Below, piece by piece: positions 33,294 through 46,360 of a DNA stretch of 64,000 bases (its first letter is position 1; every line of letters begins with the position of its first letter). The translations under genes were made by a program, and so were the position numbers. The notes under the pieces are model-generated. The model ran no database searches. It was not told where the DNA came from and was given only the letters and a program-made list of their open reading frames with translations. The stretch comes from Pseudorhodoferax soli (GTDB taxonomy: Bacteria > Pseudomonadota > Gammaproteobacteria > Burkholderiales > Burkholderiaceae_C), in assembly GCF_003337555.1 (NCBI RefSeq), contig NZ_QPJK01000007.1:412416-476415 (forward strand), read 5' to 3'.

Positions 33294-34033
33294 CCCAGGC
33301 CACCGACTTCTCCTTCGCCCCGCTGCTGGACCCCAACGCGTCCGCGCTGTTCCTGGACTTCGACGGCACGCTGGTCGACCTGGCGCCCGAGCCCGACGCC
33401 ATCGTGATCCCGCCCGACCTGGTGTCGCTGCTGGCCGCGCTGCGCGACAGGCTCGGCGGCGCGCTGGCGGTGGTCTCGGGCCGCTCCGTCGGCGCCATCG
33501 ACACCTTCCTGCACCCGCTGGACCTGCCCGCAGCCGGCGTGCACGGCAGCGAGCGCCGCGCCGCCGATGGCAACCTCGTGCTGCTGCCCACGCCCTCACT
33601 GGACACCGTGGAGCAGGCCGCGGCGAAGCTGCTGCACGACCACCCGGCCCTGGCCGTGGAGCCCAAGCGCGGCGCCGTGGCGCTGCACTACCGCCAGGCG
33701 CCGCAGCTCGAAGACCTGTGCCGTCGCACCATGGAGGCGGCTGTCGCAGCCTCGCCCGGCGTCACGCTGCTGCACGGCAAGATGGTGTTCGAGGCCAAGT
33801 CCTCTCTGGCCAACAAGGGCAAGGCGCTCGGCGCCTTCCTCGAGGAGCCGCCCTTCGCCGGCCGCAAGCCGGTGTTCCTGGGCGACGACACCACCGACGA
33901 ACCCGGCTTCCAGGTTGCGCAGCAGCTCGGCGGCGTGGGCATCAAGGTCGGCCCCGGCGAAACGCTGGCGCAGCAGCGCATCGCCGGCCCCGCAGCCGTG
34001 CGCGCCGGCCTGGCCGCCTGGCTCGCCCTGTGA
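33290..34033 (+). CDS. otsB: Trehalose-6-phosphate phosphatase
   Basis: A 247-residue HAD-family phosphatase that dephosphorylates trehalose-6-phosphate. Motif I is FLDFDGTLVDLAPEP (nucleophile Asp near residue 23), motif II/III regions include VVSGRSVGAID and GKALGAFLEE, and motif IV is LGDDTTDEPGF. The ATG at 33290 overlaps the ybhN-like stop codon (ATGA). otsA follows after 44 bases. Confidence 0.95.
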   Translation: MTQATDFSFAPLLDPNASALFLDFDGTLVDLAPEPDAIVIPPDLVSLLAALRDRLGGALAVVSGRSVGAIDTFLHPLDLPAAGVHGSERRAADGNLVLLPTPSLDTVEQAAAKLLHDHPALAVEPKRGAVALHYRQAPQLEDLCRRTMEAAVAASPGVTLLHGKMVFEAKSSLANKGKALGAFLEEPPFAGRKPVFLGDDTTDEPGFQVAQQLGGVGIKVGPGETLAQQRIAGPAAVRAGLAAWLAL

Positions 34034-34077
34034 GATCCACCATCCCCTCCAACGCCAGCCAAGAAAAGGAACAACGC

Positions 34078-35502
34078 GTGGCCCGTCTCGTGTGCATCTC
34101 CAACCGCGTCGCCGACCCCCGCAAGACCGAGGCCGGCGGCCTCGCCGTGGCCCTCTCCGGCGCCTTGCAGGCCAACGGCGGCATGTGGTTCGGCTGGAGC
34201 GGCAAGATCCTGCCCGAGGACGGTGCCACACCGGCCGAGACGCCCGTGCACCAGCAGCAGGCTGGCAACGTCACGCTGGCCACGCTGGACCTCTCGCAGT
34301 GGGACCACGACGCCTACTACCTGGGCTACTCCAACGCCGTGCTGTGGCCGGTGTTCCACTACCGGCTGGACCTGGCGGACTTCGACGCCGGCTACATCGG
34401 CGGCTACCGCCGCGTGAACCAGCTGTTCGCGGCCAAGCTCATGCCGCTGCTCAAGGAAGACGACATCGTCTGGGTGCACGACTACCACCTGATCCCGCTG
34501 GCCAGCGAACTGCGCGCGCTGGGCTGCCGCAACAAGATCGGCTTCTTCCTGCACATCCCGCTGCCGCCGCCGCAGATCTTCACGGCCATCCCCGCGCACG
34601 ACTGGCTGGCCCGGGCCTTGTTCGCCTACGACCTCGTGGGCTTCCAGAGCGAAGCCGACCTGGAGCACTTCAACCGCTACGCCTCCACCGAGGCGCGCGC
34701 CGAGGACCGCGATGGCGACGGCCGCCGCTGGCGCGCCTTCGGGCGCACGCTGCGCACCGCCGCCTTCCCGATCGGGATCGACGTGGAGGAGTTCGATGCG
34801 CTGACCCATGCGCACGACGCCACCGAGATGTACCGCCGCATGCGCGAGGAATACTCGCGCCGCCAGCTGCTTGTGGGCGTGGACCGGCTCGACTACTCCA
34901 AGGGCCTGCCGCAGCGCCTGCGCGCCTTCCGCGAGTTGCTGCGCCGCCACCCCGACAACATCCGCCGCGCCACGCTGATCCAGATCGCCGCGCCGAGCCG
35001 CGAGGACGTGGACGCCTACGGCGACATCCTGCGCGAGCTGGAAAGCCTGGCCGGCTCCATGAACGGCGACTTCGGCGAGCTGGACTGGGTTCCCGTGCGC
35101 TACATGCACCGCACCATGGCGCGCAAGCGCCTGCCCGGGCTCTACCGCGCCGCGCGGGTGGCCCTGGTCACGCCGCTGCGCGACGGCATGAACCTCGTGG
35201 CCAAGGAATTTGTCGCCGCGCAAGACCCTGAAGACCCCGGCGTGCTCGTGCTCTCGCGCTTCGCCGGCGCGGTCGAGCAGATGCGCGAAGGCGCGGTCCT
35301 GGTCAATCCCTACGACAGCACGGCCACGGCCGATGCCATCCAGTTCGCGCTGCAGCTGCCCCTGGCCGAACGCCGGCGCCGCCACCAGAACCTCATGGCC
35401 ACCATCCGCCGCTTCGACGTGCACTGGTGGTGCCAGGCCTTCCTGGAGGAACTGTCGACCGCCGACGCAGAGCCGACCGGGCCCGACTGGCTGCGCCTGT
35501 AG
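34078..35502 (+). CDS. otsA: Trehalose-6-phosphate synthase
   Basis: A 474-residue GT20 glycosyltransferase joining UDP-glucose and glucose-6-phosphate. Visible are the N-terminal [34 protein letters not shown], the phosphate/sugar loop [15 protein letters not shown] (about residue 262), and the C-terminal [15 protein letters not shown] with [12 protein letters not shown]. The GTG at 34078 is chosen because AAAAGGA lies 8 bases upstream and it produces the family N-terminus [10 protein letters not shown]. Confidence 0.96.
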   Translation: MARLVCISNRVADPRKTEAGGLAVALSGALQANGGMWFGWSGKILPEDGATPAETPVHQQQAGNVTLATLDLSQWDHDAYYLGYSNAVLWPVFHYRLDLADFDAGYIGGYRRVNQLFAAKLMPLLKEDDIVWVHDYHLIPLASELRALGCRNKIGFFLHIPLPPPQIFTAIPAHDWLARALFAYDLVGFQSEADLEHFNRYASTEARAEDRDGDGRRWRAFGRTLRTAAFPIGIDVEEFDALTHAHDATEMYRRMREEYSRRQLLVGVDRLDYSKGLPQRLRAFRELLRRHPDNIRRATLIQIAAPSREDVDAYGDILRELESLAGSMNGDFGELDWVPVRYMHRTMARKRLPGLYRAARVALVTPLRDGMNLVAKEFVAAQDPEDPGVLVLSRFAGAVEQMREGAVLVNPYDSTATADAIQFALQLPLAERRRRHQNLMATIRRFDVHWWCQAFLEELSTADAEPTGPDWLRL

Positions 35503-35547
35503 GCCCCGTTTCTCAGCCAAGCAGGGGACGGCATGGTGCGACCCCGC

Positions 35548-35575
35548 TTGACGCGGGCGCAGAGCATTCCACAAT
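35548..35575 (+). promoter_or_regulatory. Candidate promoter giving near-leaderless GGDEF mRNA
   Basis: TTGACG (35548-35553) and CACAAT (35570-35575) are separated by 16 bases. Transcription would start about 35582, three bases from the GGDEF-gene ATG, and no Shine-Dalgarno precedes that ATG, so a leaderless transcript is possible. An internal ATG at 35684 remains an alternative start. Confidence 0.35.
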
Positions 35576-35584
35576 CGCCGGCCA

Positions 35585-37603
35585 ATGCAATCCCCGGAAA
35601 CCGGCTCCGCCCCTCTGGAAGCTGCCCAGCGGCAGCGCGGGCCGGTGACGCTGCTGCTGCGGCGGCGCAACCACCGCGAATGGATGCTGTGGGCCCTCGC
35701 CTGGCTGCTCGTGCTGGCCTTGGCCTGGCATGTCAGCTGGCGCGCCCGCGACCGCATCGTGGCGCAGGACATGCAGCGCCTGCAGGGGCAGGCCCAGGCC
35801 GTCGAGATCCACCTCACCCGCCATCTGAAGGCCATCAGCGCAGCGCTGGCGGGCGCCGGCCAGCTGCTGCCGCCAGACCTGGCCGCCGCACCGTCGGTGC
35901 CGTTCCCGCTGAAACTGCTGGTCGAGGCGATGCCCGGCGTGCGCGGCCTGCAGATCACCGACCGCGACGGCCGCGTGCTGGCAGCGAGCCAGCCAGAGCT
36001 GACGGACCGCGACGTCAGCGCACGGCCCTACTTCATGACCGTGCGCGCCAGCAGCCAGCCCGACACCCTGTACGTGTCGCCGCCGTTTCGCTCCGTCCTC
36101 GGCAACTTCACCACCGTGCTGTCGCGCACGCTGCATGACACGGACGGCCGCTTCTCCGGCGTGATCAGCGCGTCGCTCGACGTCGACTACTTCGAGATCG
36201 TGCTGCGCGCACTGCTCTACGCGCCCGATGCGCGCGCCACCATCGCACACGGCGACGGGCCCATCATCATGAGCTCTCCCTTGGAGGATGCGCGCATCGG
36301 CTTCGACCTGAACCAGCCGGGCTCGCTGTTCCGCGTCCACATGCAAAGCGGCCGCATGCACAACCTGCTGCAAGGCCGCATGGTGGGCAAGAGCGAGATG
36401 CGCATGATGGCCCTGCGCGCCGTGGAGCCGGCCGCGCTGCTGCTGGACCGGCCGCTCGTGGTCTACATGAGCCGGCACACCGACGCCGTGCTGGCGCCCT
36501 GGTGGGCCGAGCTGCGCACCGAACTGCTGCTGCTGGTGCTCACCATGGCTGTCAGCGCGGTCTGGCTGCGTTGGCACCAGGGCCGGCGCCATCTGCAGGA
36601 GCGCACCGAACGCAAGGCCGCCCAGGCGGAACGCGAAAGCGCGCGCCGGCTGGAATTCGGCCTGCGCGGCGCCGACCTGGGCCTGTGGGAGTGGAACCTG
36701 GCCGACGACACCATCACCGTCAACGCGCGTGAGATGGAGATGCTGGGCTACCCGCCCACCGACGAGCCGCTGAGCGCGGAGTTCTGGCGCGCGCTGCTGC
36801 ACAGCGACGACCAGGCCGAGACCGAGCGGGCCATCGCCGCGCACCTGCGCAACGAAGCCCCGAGCTACCGGCTGGAGCACCGCTACCGCCACCGCGACGG
36901 CCACTGGATCTGGGTGCTGACGCATGCCATGGTGATGCAGCGCACAGCCCGCGGCAAGCCGCTGCGCGTGGTCGGCACGCACCTGGACATCTCCGAGCGC
37001 AAGCGCTCGCAGCTGGAGCTCGAACGCATGAACGCCCAGCTGGCCGCGCTGTCGCTGACCGACGGCCTCACCGGCGTGGCCAACCGCCGCCAGTTCGACC
37101 AGACCCTGGCACTCGAATGGGCGCGCGGCCTGCGCAACCACCAGCCGCTGGCGCTGCTGATGCTCGATGTGGACCACTTCAAGCGCTACAACGACCACCT
37201 GGGCCACCCCGAGGGCGATGCCGCGCTGCGCGCCGTGGCGCAGGTGCTGTCGGGCTGCCTGCGCACGCCGGTGGAGAAGCTCATGCGCTACGGCGGCGAA
37301 GAGTTCGCGGTGCTGCTGATCGATGCCGATGCGCATGCCGGCGCGCGCGTCGCGCAGCGCTGCCTGGATGCGATCGCCCAGGCGCGTCTGCCGCACCCGG
37401 ACTCGCCGCTGTCGCCCTGGATCAGCGTCAGCATCGGCGTGGCCAGCCTGGTGCCCCAGCCCGAACACGTGCAGGAACAGCTCGTCATGGCGGCCGACGC
37501 CGCGCTCTACCGCGCCAAGGAGCAGGGCCGCGTGCGCTACGAGATCGCCACGGCCGACGACACGCTGAAGCGCCCGACCGGCTTGCAGCCGCTCATGCCC
37601 TGA
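35585..37603 (+). CDS. Diguanylate cyclase with dCache and PAS domains
   Basis: A 672-residue membrane sensor. A first transmembrane helix is at about 33-51, a periplasmic dCache-like domain at about 55-310 (DRDVSARPYFMTVRAS), a second helix at about 315-335, a PAS/PAC domain at about 355-470 (DLGLWEWNLADDTITVN), and a GGDEF domain from about 485 with LTDGLTGVANRRQFD and the active site RYGGEEF near 567. It makes cyclic di-GMP. No RxxD inhibitory site is present at the expected position before GGEEF. It converges on treY with an 11-base 3' overlap. Confidence 0.94.
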   Translation: MQSPETGSAPLEAAQRQRGPVTLLLRRRNHREWMLWALAWLLVLALAWHVSWRARDRIVAQDMQRLQGQAQAVEIHLTRHLKAISAALAGAGQLLPPDLAAAPSVPFPLKLLVEAMPGVRGLQITDRDGRVLAASQPELTDRDVSARPYFMTVRASSQPDTLYVSPPFRSVLGNFTTVLSRTLHDTDGRFSGVISASLDVDYFEIVLRALLYAPDARATIAHGDGPIIMSSPLEDARIGFDLNQPGSLFRVHMQSGRMHNLLQGRMVGKSEMRMMALRAVEPAALLLDRPLVVYMSRHTDAVLAPWWAELRTELLLLVLTMAVSAVWLRWHQGRRHLQERTERKAAQAERESARRLEFGLRGADLGLWEWNLADDTITVNAREMEMLGYPPTDEPLSAEFWRALLHSDDQAETERAIAAHLRNEAPSYRLEHRYRHRDGHWIWVLTHAMVMQRTARGKPLRVVGTHLDISERKRSQLELERMNAQLAALSLTDGLTGVANRRQFDQTLALEWARGLRNHQPLALLMLDVDHFKRYNDHLGHPEGDAALRAVAQVLSGCLRTPVEKLMRYGGEEFAVLLIDADAHAGARVAQRCLDAIAQARLPHPDSPLSPWISVSIGVASLVPQPEHVQEQLVMAADAALYRAKEQGRVRYEIATADDTLKRPTGLQPLMP

Positions 37604-40523
37604 CGGCCGGCTGGCGCGCGTCGACCCAGAAGACCGCCACCGGCAGCGCCTGCAGCGCATCGGCCAGCCGCAGCGGTCCGCGCGGCAGCCGGCGCTGCAC
37701 GTGGCCCATGAGTTCCAGTGCCGTCACATCGCCGGCACCGCCGTTCCAGTCCTTGAAGGCCGGTGTCAGGTCGACGCTCGCATCGCCCCAGCAGGCCTCG
37801 CCCACGGGCGCGGCGTCGGCACTCTTGAGCAGCCGCGCGAACAGGCGCGCGGCCAGCACCACCAGCAAGCCCTCGGCCGTGCGCCGCGCATAGGCCACCA
37901 CGTGTTCGCGCGCGCGGCCGGTGCCGCGCAGGGCGATGTAGGCGCCATCGCACAGCAGCGCCGGGTCTTCGCGGCGCAGCGCCAGCAGCCGCCAGGTGGC
38001 CCAGAGCTTGAGCCGGCCGTCGGCAGGCGTGGCCGACATGCGCGCCAGGCCCGCGAGCCGGTCGGGTTCTGCGGCCAGCAGCAGCGCCTCGTGCGCGGCC
38101 AGCGTGCCCTGGCGCTGCGCGTAGTCCACGGGCCGGCGGTTGTCCGGGTCGACGAGGCTCAGGTCCTGCATCTCGTTGCCCTGGTAGATGTCGGGCACGC
38201 CGGGCGAGGTGAACTTCACCACCACCATGGACAGGCTGTTGAGCGCGCCGAACCAGGCCAGCTGCCTGGCCAGCGCACGCAGGTCGGACAGCGCCGGATT
38301 GGGCGCCAGCCGGCCCAGCAGGCCGTCGATGAAGGCCTGCAGGGCCTGCTCGTACTCTTCGTCGGGCCGCACCCAGCTGGTGCGCAGCTTGGCCTCGCGC
38401 GCGGCCTTGCCCATGTACTGGCCCACGCGCGTGCGCAGCGCGGCCAGCGCCTCGGCGTCGATCTCTCCGTCCGGCAGCACGCCCAGCAGCACCTGGTAGA
38501 GCAGCAGCTCGTCGTCGCGCGAGGGCGCGGTGCCGCTGGGCAGTTCGCGGCGCAGCGAGCGCGTGAGCTGGTGCCAGCGCATCAGCCCCAGCCGCCACAG
38601 CGCCGGCCGCTCGGACAGCACGGCGATGCGGTTGCGCACGTCTTCCGAGCGCTTGTTGTCGTGCGTGGAGGTGGCCAGCATGGTGTGCGGCCAGCGCGCC
38701 GCGCGGTCGCTGCTGGCGCCATGGAAGGCCGCCAGCGTGAGGCCCTGGGCGGTCGGGTCGCCGCCGACCTCGTTGAGCGAGACCAGCTGCAGGTAGCGGT
38801 AGAACACGCAGTCCTCCACGCCCTTGGCCGCCAGCGGCGCGCAGAACTGCTGGAAGCGCCAGGTGAAGCGCCGCACCGGCAGCAGCGCGTCGGCACCGCT
38901 GCCCTCGGTCGGCTCGCCCAGCAGGCAGGCGCGCAGGAAGTCGAACACGCTGGTGTCGGCAATCGCCGTGCGCCGGCGCGCCTGGGCGATGGCCCAGTCG
39001 ACGAAGCGCCGGTCTTCTTCGCTCGCCGCATCGACCACGTAGGTGCGGTAGACCGGCATGCCGGCAGCGGCCTCCGCGATCGCCGTGCGCAGTGTCGTGA
39101 AACCGTAGTCGCGCGTGCGCCGGTTGGCCCCCGCCACACGCTTGAGCTGCGTGGCCAGCAGGTTGAGTTCGGCCCCGAGGGCACCGTAGGCCACGGCGAG
39201 CTTGGCGTCGAACACCATGTCTTCGAGGCTGCCCTCCGCGCCCGTGAAGCCGCGCCACACGCGCTCCATGCGGGCGGCCTGGCTGCGGTCGCTGAACAGG
39301 CTGTTGAGCAGCGCACCGAAGCGGTAGCCAGTGGTGCCGTGCAGGCGCCAGTCCGCGGGCAGATCGGCGTGGGCTGCCGTGATCTTCTCGGCCACCACGT
39401 AAAGCGGCAGCGCGTCCGCGGGCGCGGGCGCGTCGGGCCGCAGCTGGGCCAGCCTGCGCGCATGGCCGTCCTGCAGCCGCGCGAAGTACTGGGCCGGGTC
39501 GCGCAGTCCGTCGGGGTGGTCGATGCGCAGGCCGTCGACCACGCCGGCGGCCGTGAGGTCCAGCGCCAGCGCGTGCGTGGCCTCGAACACATCCTCGGAC
39601 TCCACGCGCAGCGCGGCCAGTTCGTTGATGTCGAAGAAGCGCCGGTAGTTGATCTCGTCGGCCGCCACGCGCCAGAAGCCCAGCCGCCAGGGCTGGGCCT
39701 CGAGCAACGCGTGCAGCGTGTCGTGGCAAGGCTCCTGGTTCAGGCGTTCCAGCGCGGCCGTGATGGCCGGGGCGGCGGCGCGGCGCTGCGCCAGCAGGTC
39801 CTGCAGGCCCTGGCGCAGACGCGCCGCAGCGACGGCGCGCTCGCGCGCACCGGCGGCGCCGCGGTCCTCGCGCGGCGGCACGGCGTCGGCGCGGTCTGCC
39901 AGCGCCGTGAGGCCTTCGGCCGTGTCGGCGTCCTCGGCCTGGTCCGCGGCCAGCCGCAGCACCGGGGCCCAGCTGCCGGGGTCGGTGGGAAAGCCATGCT
40001 CGAAGTAGCGCAGCACGAAGCCGCCGGCCTCCCCCTCTTCCTTCACCTCCCAGGCCAGCTGCAGCTGGCCCTGGTCCAGCACCTCGCCATAGGGCGCGCC
40101 CAGCACGGGCAGCAGCACCTTGCCGGCCATGGCCGGGTCCATCGGACGCCAGTCGATGTCGAAGAAGCCGGCATAAGCCGAGGCCTGCCCGTGCGTGAGC
40201 ACGTCGGACCACCAGGGGTTGTCGCTGGCGATCACGCCCATGTGGTTGGGCACGATGTCCAGCAGCAACTGCAGGCCGAGCGCGCGCGCGGCCAGCGCGA
40301 AGCGCTCGAAGCCCTCGCGGCCGCCGAGTTCCGGGCTGATCTCGCGCGGGTCGGCCACGTCGTAGCCGTGCATGCTGCCGGGCCGCGCGCGCGTGATGGG
40401 CGAGCAATAGACATGGCTCACGCCGAGGGCCTGCAGGTAGGGCAGGATGGCCTGGGCGGCTGCGAAGTCGAAGTCCTTGTGCAGCTGCAGCCGGTAGGTG
40501 GCGCGGGGGATGGAGGCGGTCAT
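37593..40523 (-). CDS. treY: Maltooligosyltrehalose synthase
   Basis: A 976-residue GH13 enzyme that converts the reducing end of an alpha-1,4-glucan to a trehalosyl group. Visible are the N-terminal RATYRLQLHKDFDFAAA, LLLDIVPNHMGV, catalytic Asp in DGLRIDHPDGLRDP, acid/base Glu in LPLYVVAEKIT, and the third Asp in STHDNKRSEDVRNR. It starts with an ATG overlapping the treZ stop codon (ATGA). It is the last gene of the glgB-glgE-treS-treZ-treY operon. At 976 residues it is longer than many TreY, mainly through a long Ala/Arg-rich insertion around 190-240. Confidence 0.95.
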   Translation of the reverse strand: MTASIPRATYRLQLHKDFDFAAAQAILPYLQALGVSHVYCSPITRARPGSMHGYDVADPREISPELGGREGFERFALAARALGLQLLLDIVPNHMGVIASDNPWWSDVLTHGQASAYAGFFDIDWRPMDPAMAGKVLLPVLGAPYGEVLDQGQLQLAWEVKEEGEAGGFVLRYFEHGFPTDPGSWAPVLRLAADQAEDADTAEGLTALADRADAVPPREDRGAAGARERAVAAARLRQGLQDLLAQRRAAAPAITAALERLNQEPCHDTLHALLEAQPWRLGFWRVAADEINYRRFFDINELAALRVESEDVFEATHALALDLTAAGVVDGLRIDHPDGLRDPAQYFARLQDGHARRLAQLRPDAPAPADALPLYVVAEKITAAHADLPADWRLHGTTGYRFGALLNSLFSDRSQAARMERVWRGFTGAEGSLEDMVFDAKLAVAYGALGAELNLLATQLKRVAGANRRTRDYGFTTLRTAIAEAAAGMPVYRTYVVDAASEEDRRFVDWAIAQARRRTAIADTSVFDFLRACLLGEPTEGSGADALLPVRRFTWRFQQFCAPLAAKGVEDCVFYRYLQLVSLNEVGGDPTAQGLTLAAFHGASSDRAARWPHTMLATSTHDNKRSEDVRNRIAVLSERPALWRLGLMRWHQLTRSLRRELPSGTAPSRDDELLLYQVLLGVLPDGEIDAEALAALRTRVGQYMGKAAREAKLRTSWVRPDEEYEQALQAFIDGLLGRLAPNPALSDLRALARQLAWFGALNSLSMVVVKFTSPGVPDIYQGNEMQDLSLVDPDNRRPVDYAQRQGTLAAHEALLLAAEPDRLAGLARMSATPADGRLKLWATWRLLALRREDPALLCDGAYIALRGTGRAREHVVAYARRTAEGLLVVLAARLFARLLKSADAAPVGEACWGDASVDLTPAFKDWNGGAGDVTALELMGHVQRRLPRGPLRLADALQALPVAVFWVDARQPAVRA

Positions 40524-42283
40524 GCGGGATGGAGGGTGACGCGAACGGCCCAGGGCGGGAGGTCCGCCCCGGCGTGGGTGCTGTAGATGTGCTGGCCCGC
40601 GGGCAGCGGTGCCTGGATGGCCTCGTCCTGCAGGTTGGCCTGCAGTTCCCAGCGGGCACCGCCGGCCAGCGGCCACACCACGTGCACGAAGCCGCCCGTG
40701 CCCAGCGCGCGGCCGCCGTGCGGCGCAGCGGCCAGCCGCGGCACCAGGTGCGCGTGGCGCAGCGCGAGCAGCCGCCGCACGAGCGCCAGGCGCTCGCGGT
40801 GCGGCGAGGTCTCGCGCTCGGCCCAGTGCAGCTTGGATTGCGCGAAGGTGTCCGCGGCATTGGGGTCGGGGATGCGCGCGCGCGCGGCCTCGTCGGCAAA
40901 GGCGGCGAAGCGCTGGAACTCGGCGCGCCGGCCCTGGCGCACGGCCTCGGCCAGTTCGCCCTCGAAGTCGCAGAAGAACAGGAAGGGCGTGGACGCCGCG
41001 AATTCCTCGCCCATGAACAGCATGGGAATGTGCGGCGCGAGCAGCAGGCAGGCGTAGAGCGCCTCGAGCCGGCGGGCATCGGTCAGCCGGTCCAGGCGCT
41101 CGCCCATGGCGCGGTTGCCCACCTGGTCGTGGTTCTGCAGGAAGGAGATGAAGGCCGTGGGCGGCAACGTGCCGCTGGGCTCGCCGCGCGGCGCGTCCAG
41201 GTGCGGCGAGACCTGGCCCTGGTAGACATAGCCTTCGGCCAGCGCGCGCCCGAACAGCTCGGCCGGGGCCTGCGCATAGTCGGCGTAGTAGCCGTCGGTC
41301 TCGCCGGTCAGCAGCACATGGGCGGCGTTGTGCAGGTCGTCGTTCCACTGGGCCGTGGCGGCGCCGGCCGGCTGCAACCGCTGCGCCTGGTTGCGTTCGT
41401 TCTCCAGCACCACGTGCACCTGGCGCTGCCGCCCCGGCCCCTGGGCGAGCGCCTGGGCGGCCTCCTCGACGATGGGCCGGGCCGAGTCGTCGCGGATCTG
41501 GTGCACGGCGTCCAGCCGCAGGCCGTCGCAATGGAACTCTTCCACCCAGTACAGCGCGTTGGCCACGAAGAACGCGCGCACGGCCGCACTGTGCTCGCCG
41601 TCGTAGTTGATGGCCGCGCCCCAGGGCGTCTGGTGCGCGGGGTTGAAGAACTGCGGGCAGTAGCCATGCAGGTAGTTGCCGTCGGGGCCGAAGTGGTTGT
41701 AGACCACGTCGATGAGCACCATGAGGCCCAGCGCATGCGCCCGGTCGACCAGCGCACGCAGGTCGTCGGGCGTGCCGTAGCTGGACTCCGGCGCGAACAG
41801 CAGCACCCCGTCGTAGCCCCAGTTGCGCCCGCCCGGCGTGTCCGCCAGCGGCATGAGCTCGATGGCCGTGATGCCCAGCGCCGCGAGTTCGGCCAGCCGC
41901 TCGGCCGCGGCCGCGAACGTGCCCTCGGGTGTGAAGGCGCCGACATGCAGTTCGTAGACGACCGCTTCATGCCAGGGCCGGCCGCGCCAGGCGGCGTCCT
42001 GCCAGGCGTAGGCGGTGGGGTCGACCACTGCACTGGCGCCATGCACGTCGTCGGGATTGAAGCGCGAGGCCGGGTCGGGCACCGGCGTACCGCCGTCGAA
42101 ACGGTAGCGGTAGCGCGTGCCGGCGCCTGCGCCGGGGACGACGGCCTCGTGCCAGCCGTCGGCCAGCGCCTGCATGGCATGCGCGCCGCCGGGCTCCAGC
42201 AGCACCTCGGCCTGGCGCGCACCGGGCGCCCAGACGCGGAACCGCGTGCCGCCCGCGGGCAGGACCTGTGCACCGAAGTCCAT
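40520..42283 (-). CDS. treZ: Maltooligosyltrehalose trehalohydrolase
   Basis: A 587-residue GH13 enzyme with an N-terminal CBM48-like beta domain (GTRFRVWAPGARQAEVLLE). The catalytic core has VVYNHFGPDGNYLH, the nucleophile in CDGLRLDAVHQI, the acid/base in VVLENERNQAQ and the third Asp in FLQNHDQVGNRA. It releases trehalose from the trehalosyl-oligosaccharide made by TreY. Only two bases separate it from the channel-like gene upstream. Confidence 0.95.
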   Translation of the reverse strand: MDFGAQVLPAGGTRFRVWAPGARQAEVLLEPGGAHAMQALADGWHEAVVPGAGAGTRYRYRFDGGTPVPDPASRFNPDDVHGASAVVDPTAYAWQDAAWRGRPWHEAVVYELHVGAFTPEGTFAAAAERLAELAALGITAIELMPLADTPGGRNWGYDGVLLFAPESSYGTPDDLRALVDRAHALGLMVLIDVVYNHFGPDGNYLHGYCPQFFNPAHQTPWGAAINYDGEHSAAVRAFFVANALYWVEEFHCDGLRLDAVHQIRDDSARPIVEEAAQALAQGPGRQRQVHVVLENERNQAQRLQPAGAATAQWNDDLHNAAHVLLTGETDGYYADYAQAPAELFGRALAEGYVYQGQVSPHLDAPRGEPSGTLPPTAFISFLQNHDQVGNRAMGERLDRLTDARRLEALYACLLLAPHIPMLFMGEEFAASTPFLFFCDFEGELAEAVRQGRRAEFQRFAAFADEAARARIPDPNAADTFAQSKLHWAERETSPHRERLALVRRLLALRHAHLVPRLAAAPHGGRALGTGGFVHVVWPLAGGARWELQANLQDEAIQAPLPAGQHIYSTHAGADLPPWAVRVTLHPA

Positions 42284-42285
42284 GG

Positions 42286-42984
42286 TCAGCGCAGCCGGCT
42301 GGGTGGATCGCGCGGCTCGTCCCTGGACGGCCACCAACGCTCCAGTTGGGCCGCGGCCCAGTCCTTGCCGCCCAGCCCGAAGGCCAGCGCCAGGGCCAGC
42401 ACCACGCCGCCCAGGATCAGCAGGAAGGCATCGCGCACGAGGCTGCCGCCCACGCCCATCTGGTCCAGCGCGATCATCACCACGAAGGCCAGGATGGCGT
42501 AGTAGGCGATGCGGCCCAGCGCCTGGCCGTCGCGCATGCCCACGCCCTTGCAGTAGGTGGCGACCGCGTTCGACAGGAAGCGCGCGAAGTACGAGCCGAA
42601 GGCCAGCACCAGGAGCGCCACGATGAGCTGCGGCACGAACAGCATCACGCGGCTCAGCAGCTCGGTGACATGCGTGAGGCCCAGGCCGTTGAAGGCCACG
42701 ATCAGCGCCGCGAGGATCACGACCCAATAGGCCAGCACGCCCAGCACGCCGATGGTGTCGATGTGCGTGCCGCCCTGCTGCAGGAAGCCGTCCAGCCCGG
42801 CGCGCTTGGTCACGATGTGGAAGTTGATCGCGCGCAAGCCCTTCTCGACCGCGAAGCGCACGGCCTTGGCCACGAGGAAGCCGGCCACCAGCACGAGCAG
42901 TGCGATGGCCAGCCGCGGCAGGAAGGCGCCGGTCTGGATCAGAAACGCCCGCACGGGCTCCAGCATCACGTTGATTTGGTCCAT
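42286..42984 (-). CDS. MscS-family-like small channel (conserved TM-helix protein)
   Basis: A 232-residue membrane protein with about five helices built from two similar segments, PRLAIALLVLVAGFLVAKAV and PQLIVALLVLAFGSYFARFL, each followed by an amphipathic stretch. This is the conserved-TM-helix repeat found in mechanosensitive-channel relatives. The large soluble MscS beta/alpha domain is absent. It sits inside the trehalose operon, 16 bases after treS and 2 bases before treZ, with an AAAAGG Shine-Dalgarno, so its synthesis is tied to osmolyte metabolism. A solute-release or osmosensing role is inference. Confidence 0.85.
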   Translation of the reverse strand: MDQINVMLEPVRAFLIQTGAFLPRLAIALLVLVAGFLVAKAVRFAVEKGLRAINFHIVTKRAGLDGFLQQGGTHIDTIGVLGVLAYWVVILAALIVAFNGLGLTHVTELLSRVMLFVPQLIVALLVLAFGSYFARFLSNAVATYCKGVGMRDGQALGRIAYYAILAFVVMIALDQMGVGGSLVRDAFLLILGGVVLALALAFGLGGKDWAAAQLERWWPSRDEPRDPPSRLR

Positions 42985-43000
42985 GGTGTTGCCTTTTCGT

Positions 43001-46356
<3,356 letters not shown>

Positions 46357-46360
<4 letters not shown>

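Noticed and set aside
37701..40586. A 961-codon open frame opposite treY, and a similar one of 1286 codons opposite treS (42752-46612)
   Set aside because: Long antisense frames are expected in GC-rich genes. Their translations are rich in Arg, Gly, His and Gln without domains, while the opposite strand encodes complete GH13 enzymes.
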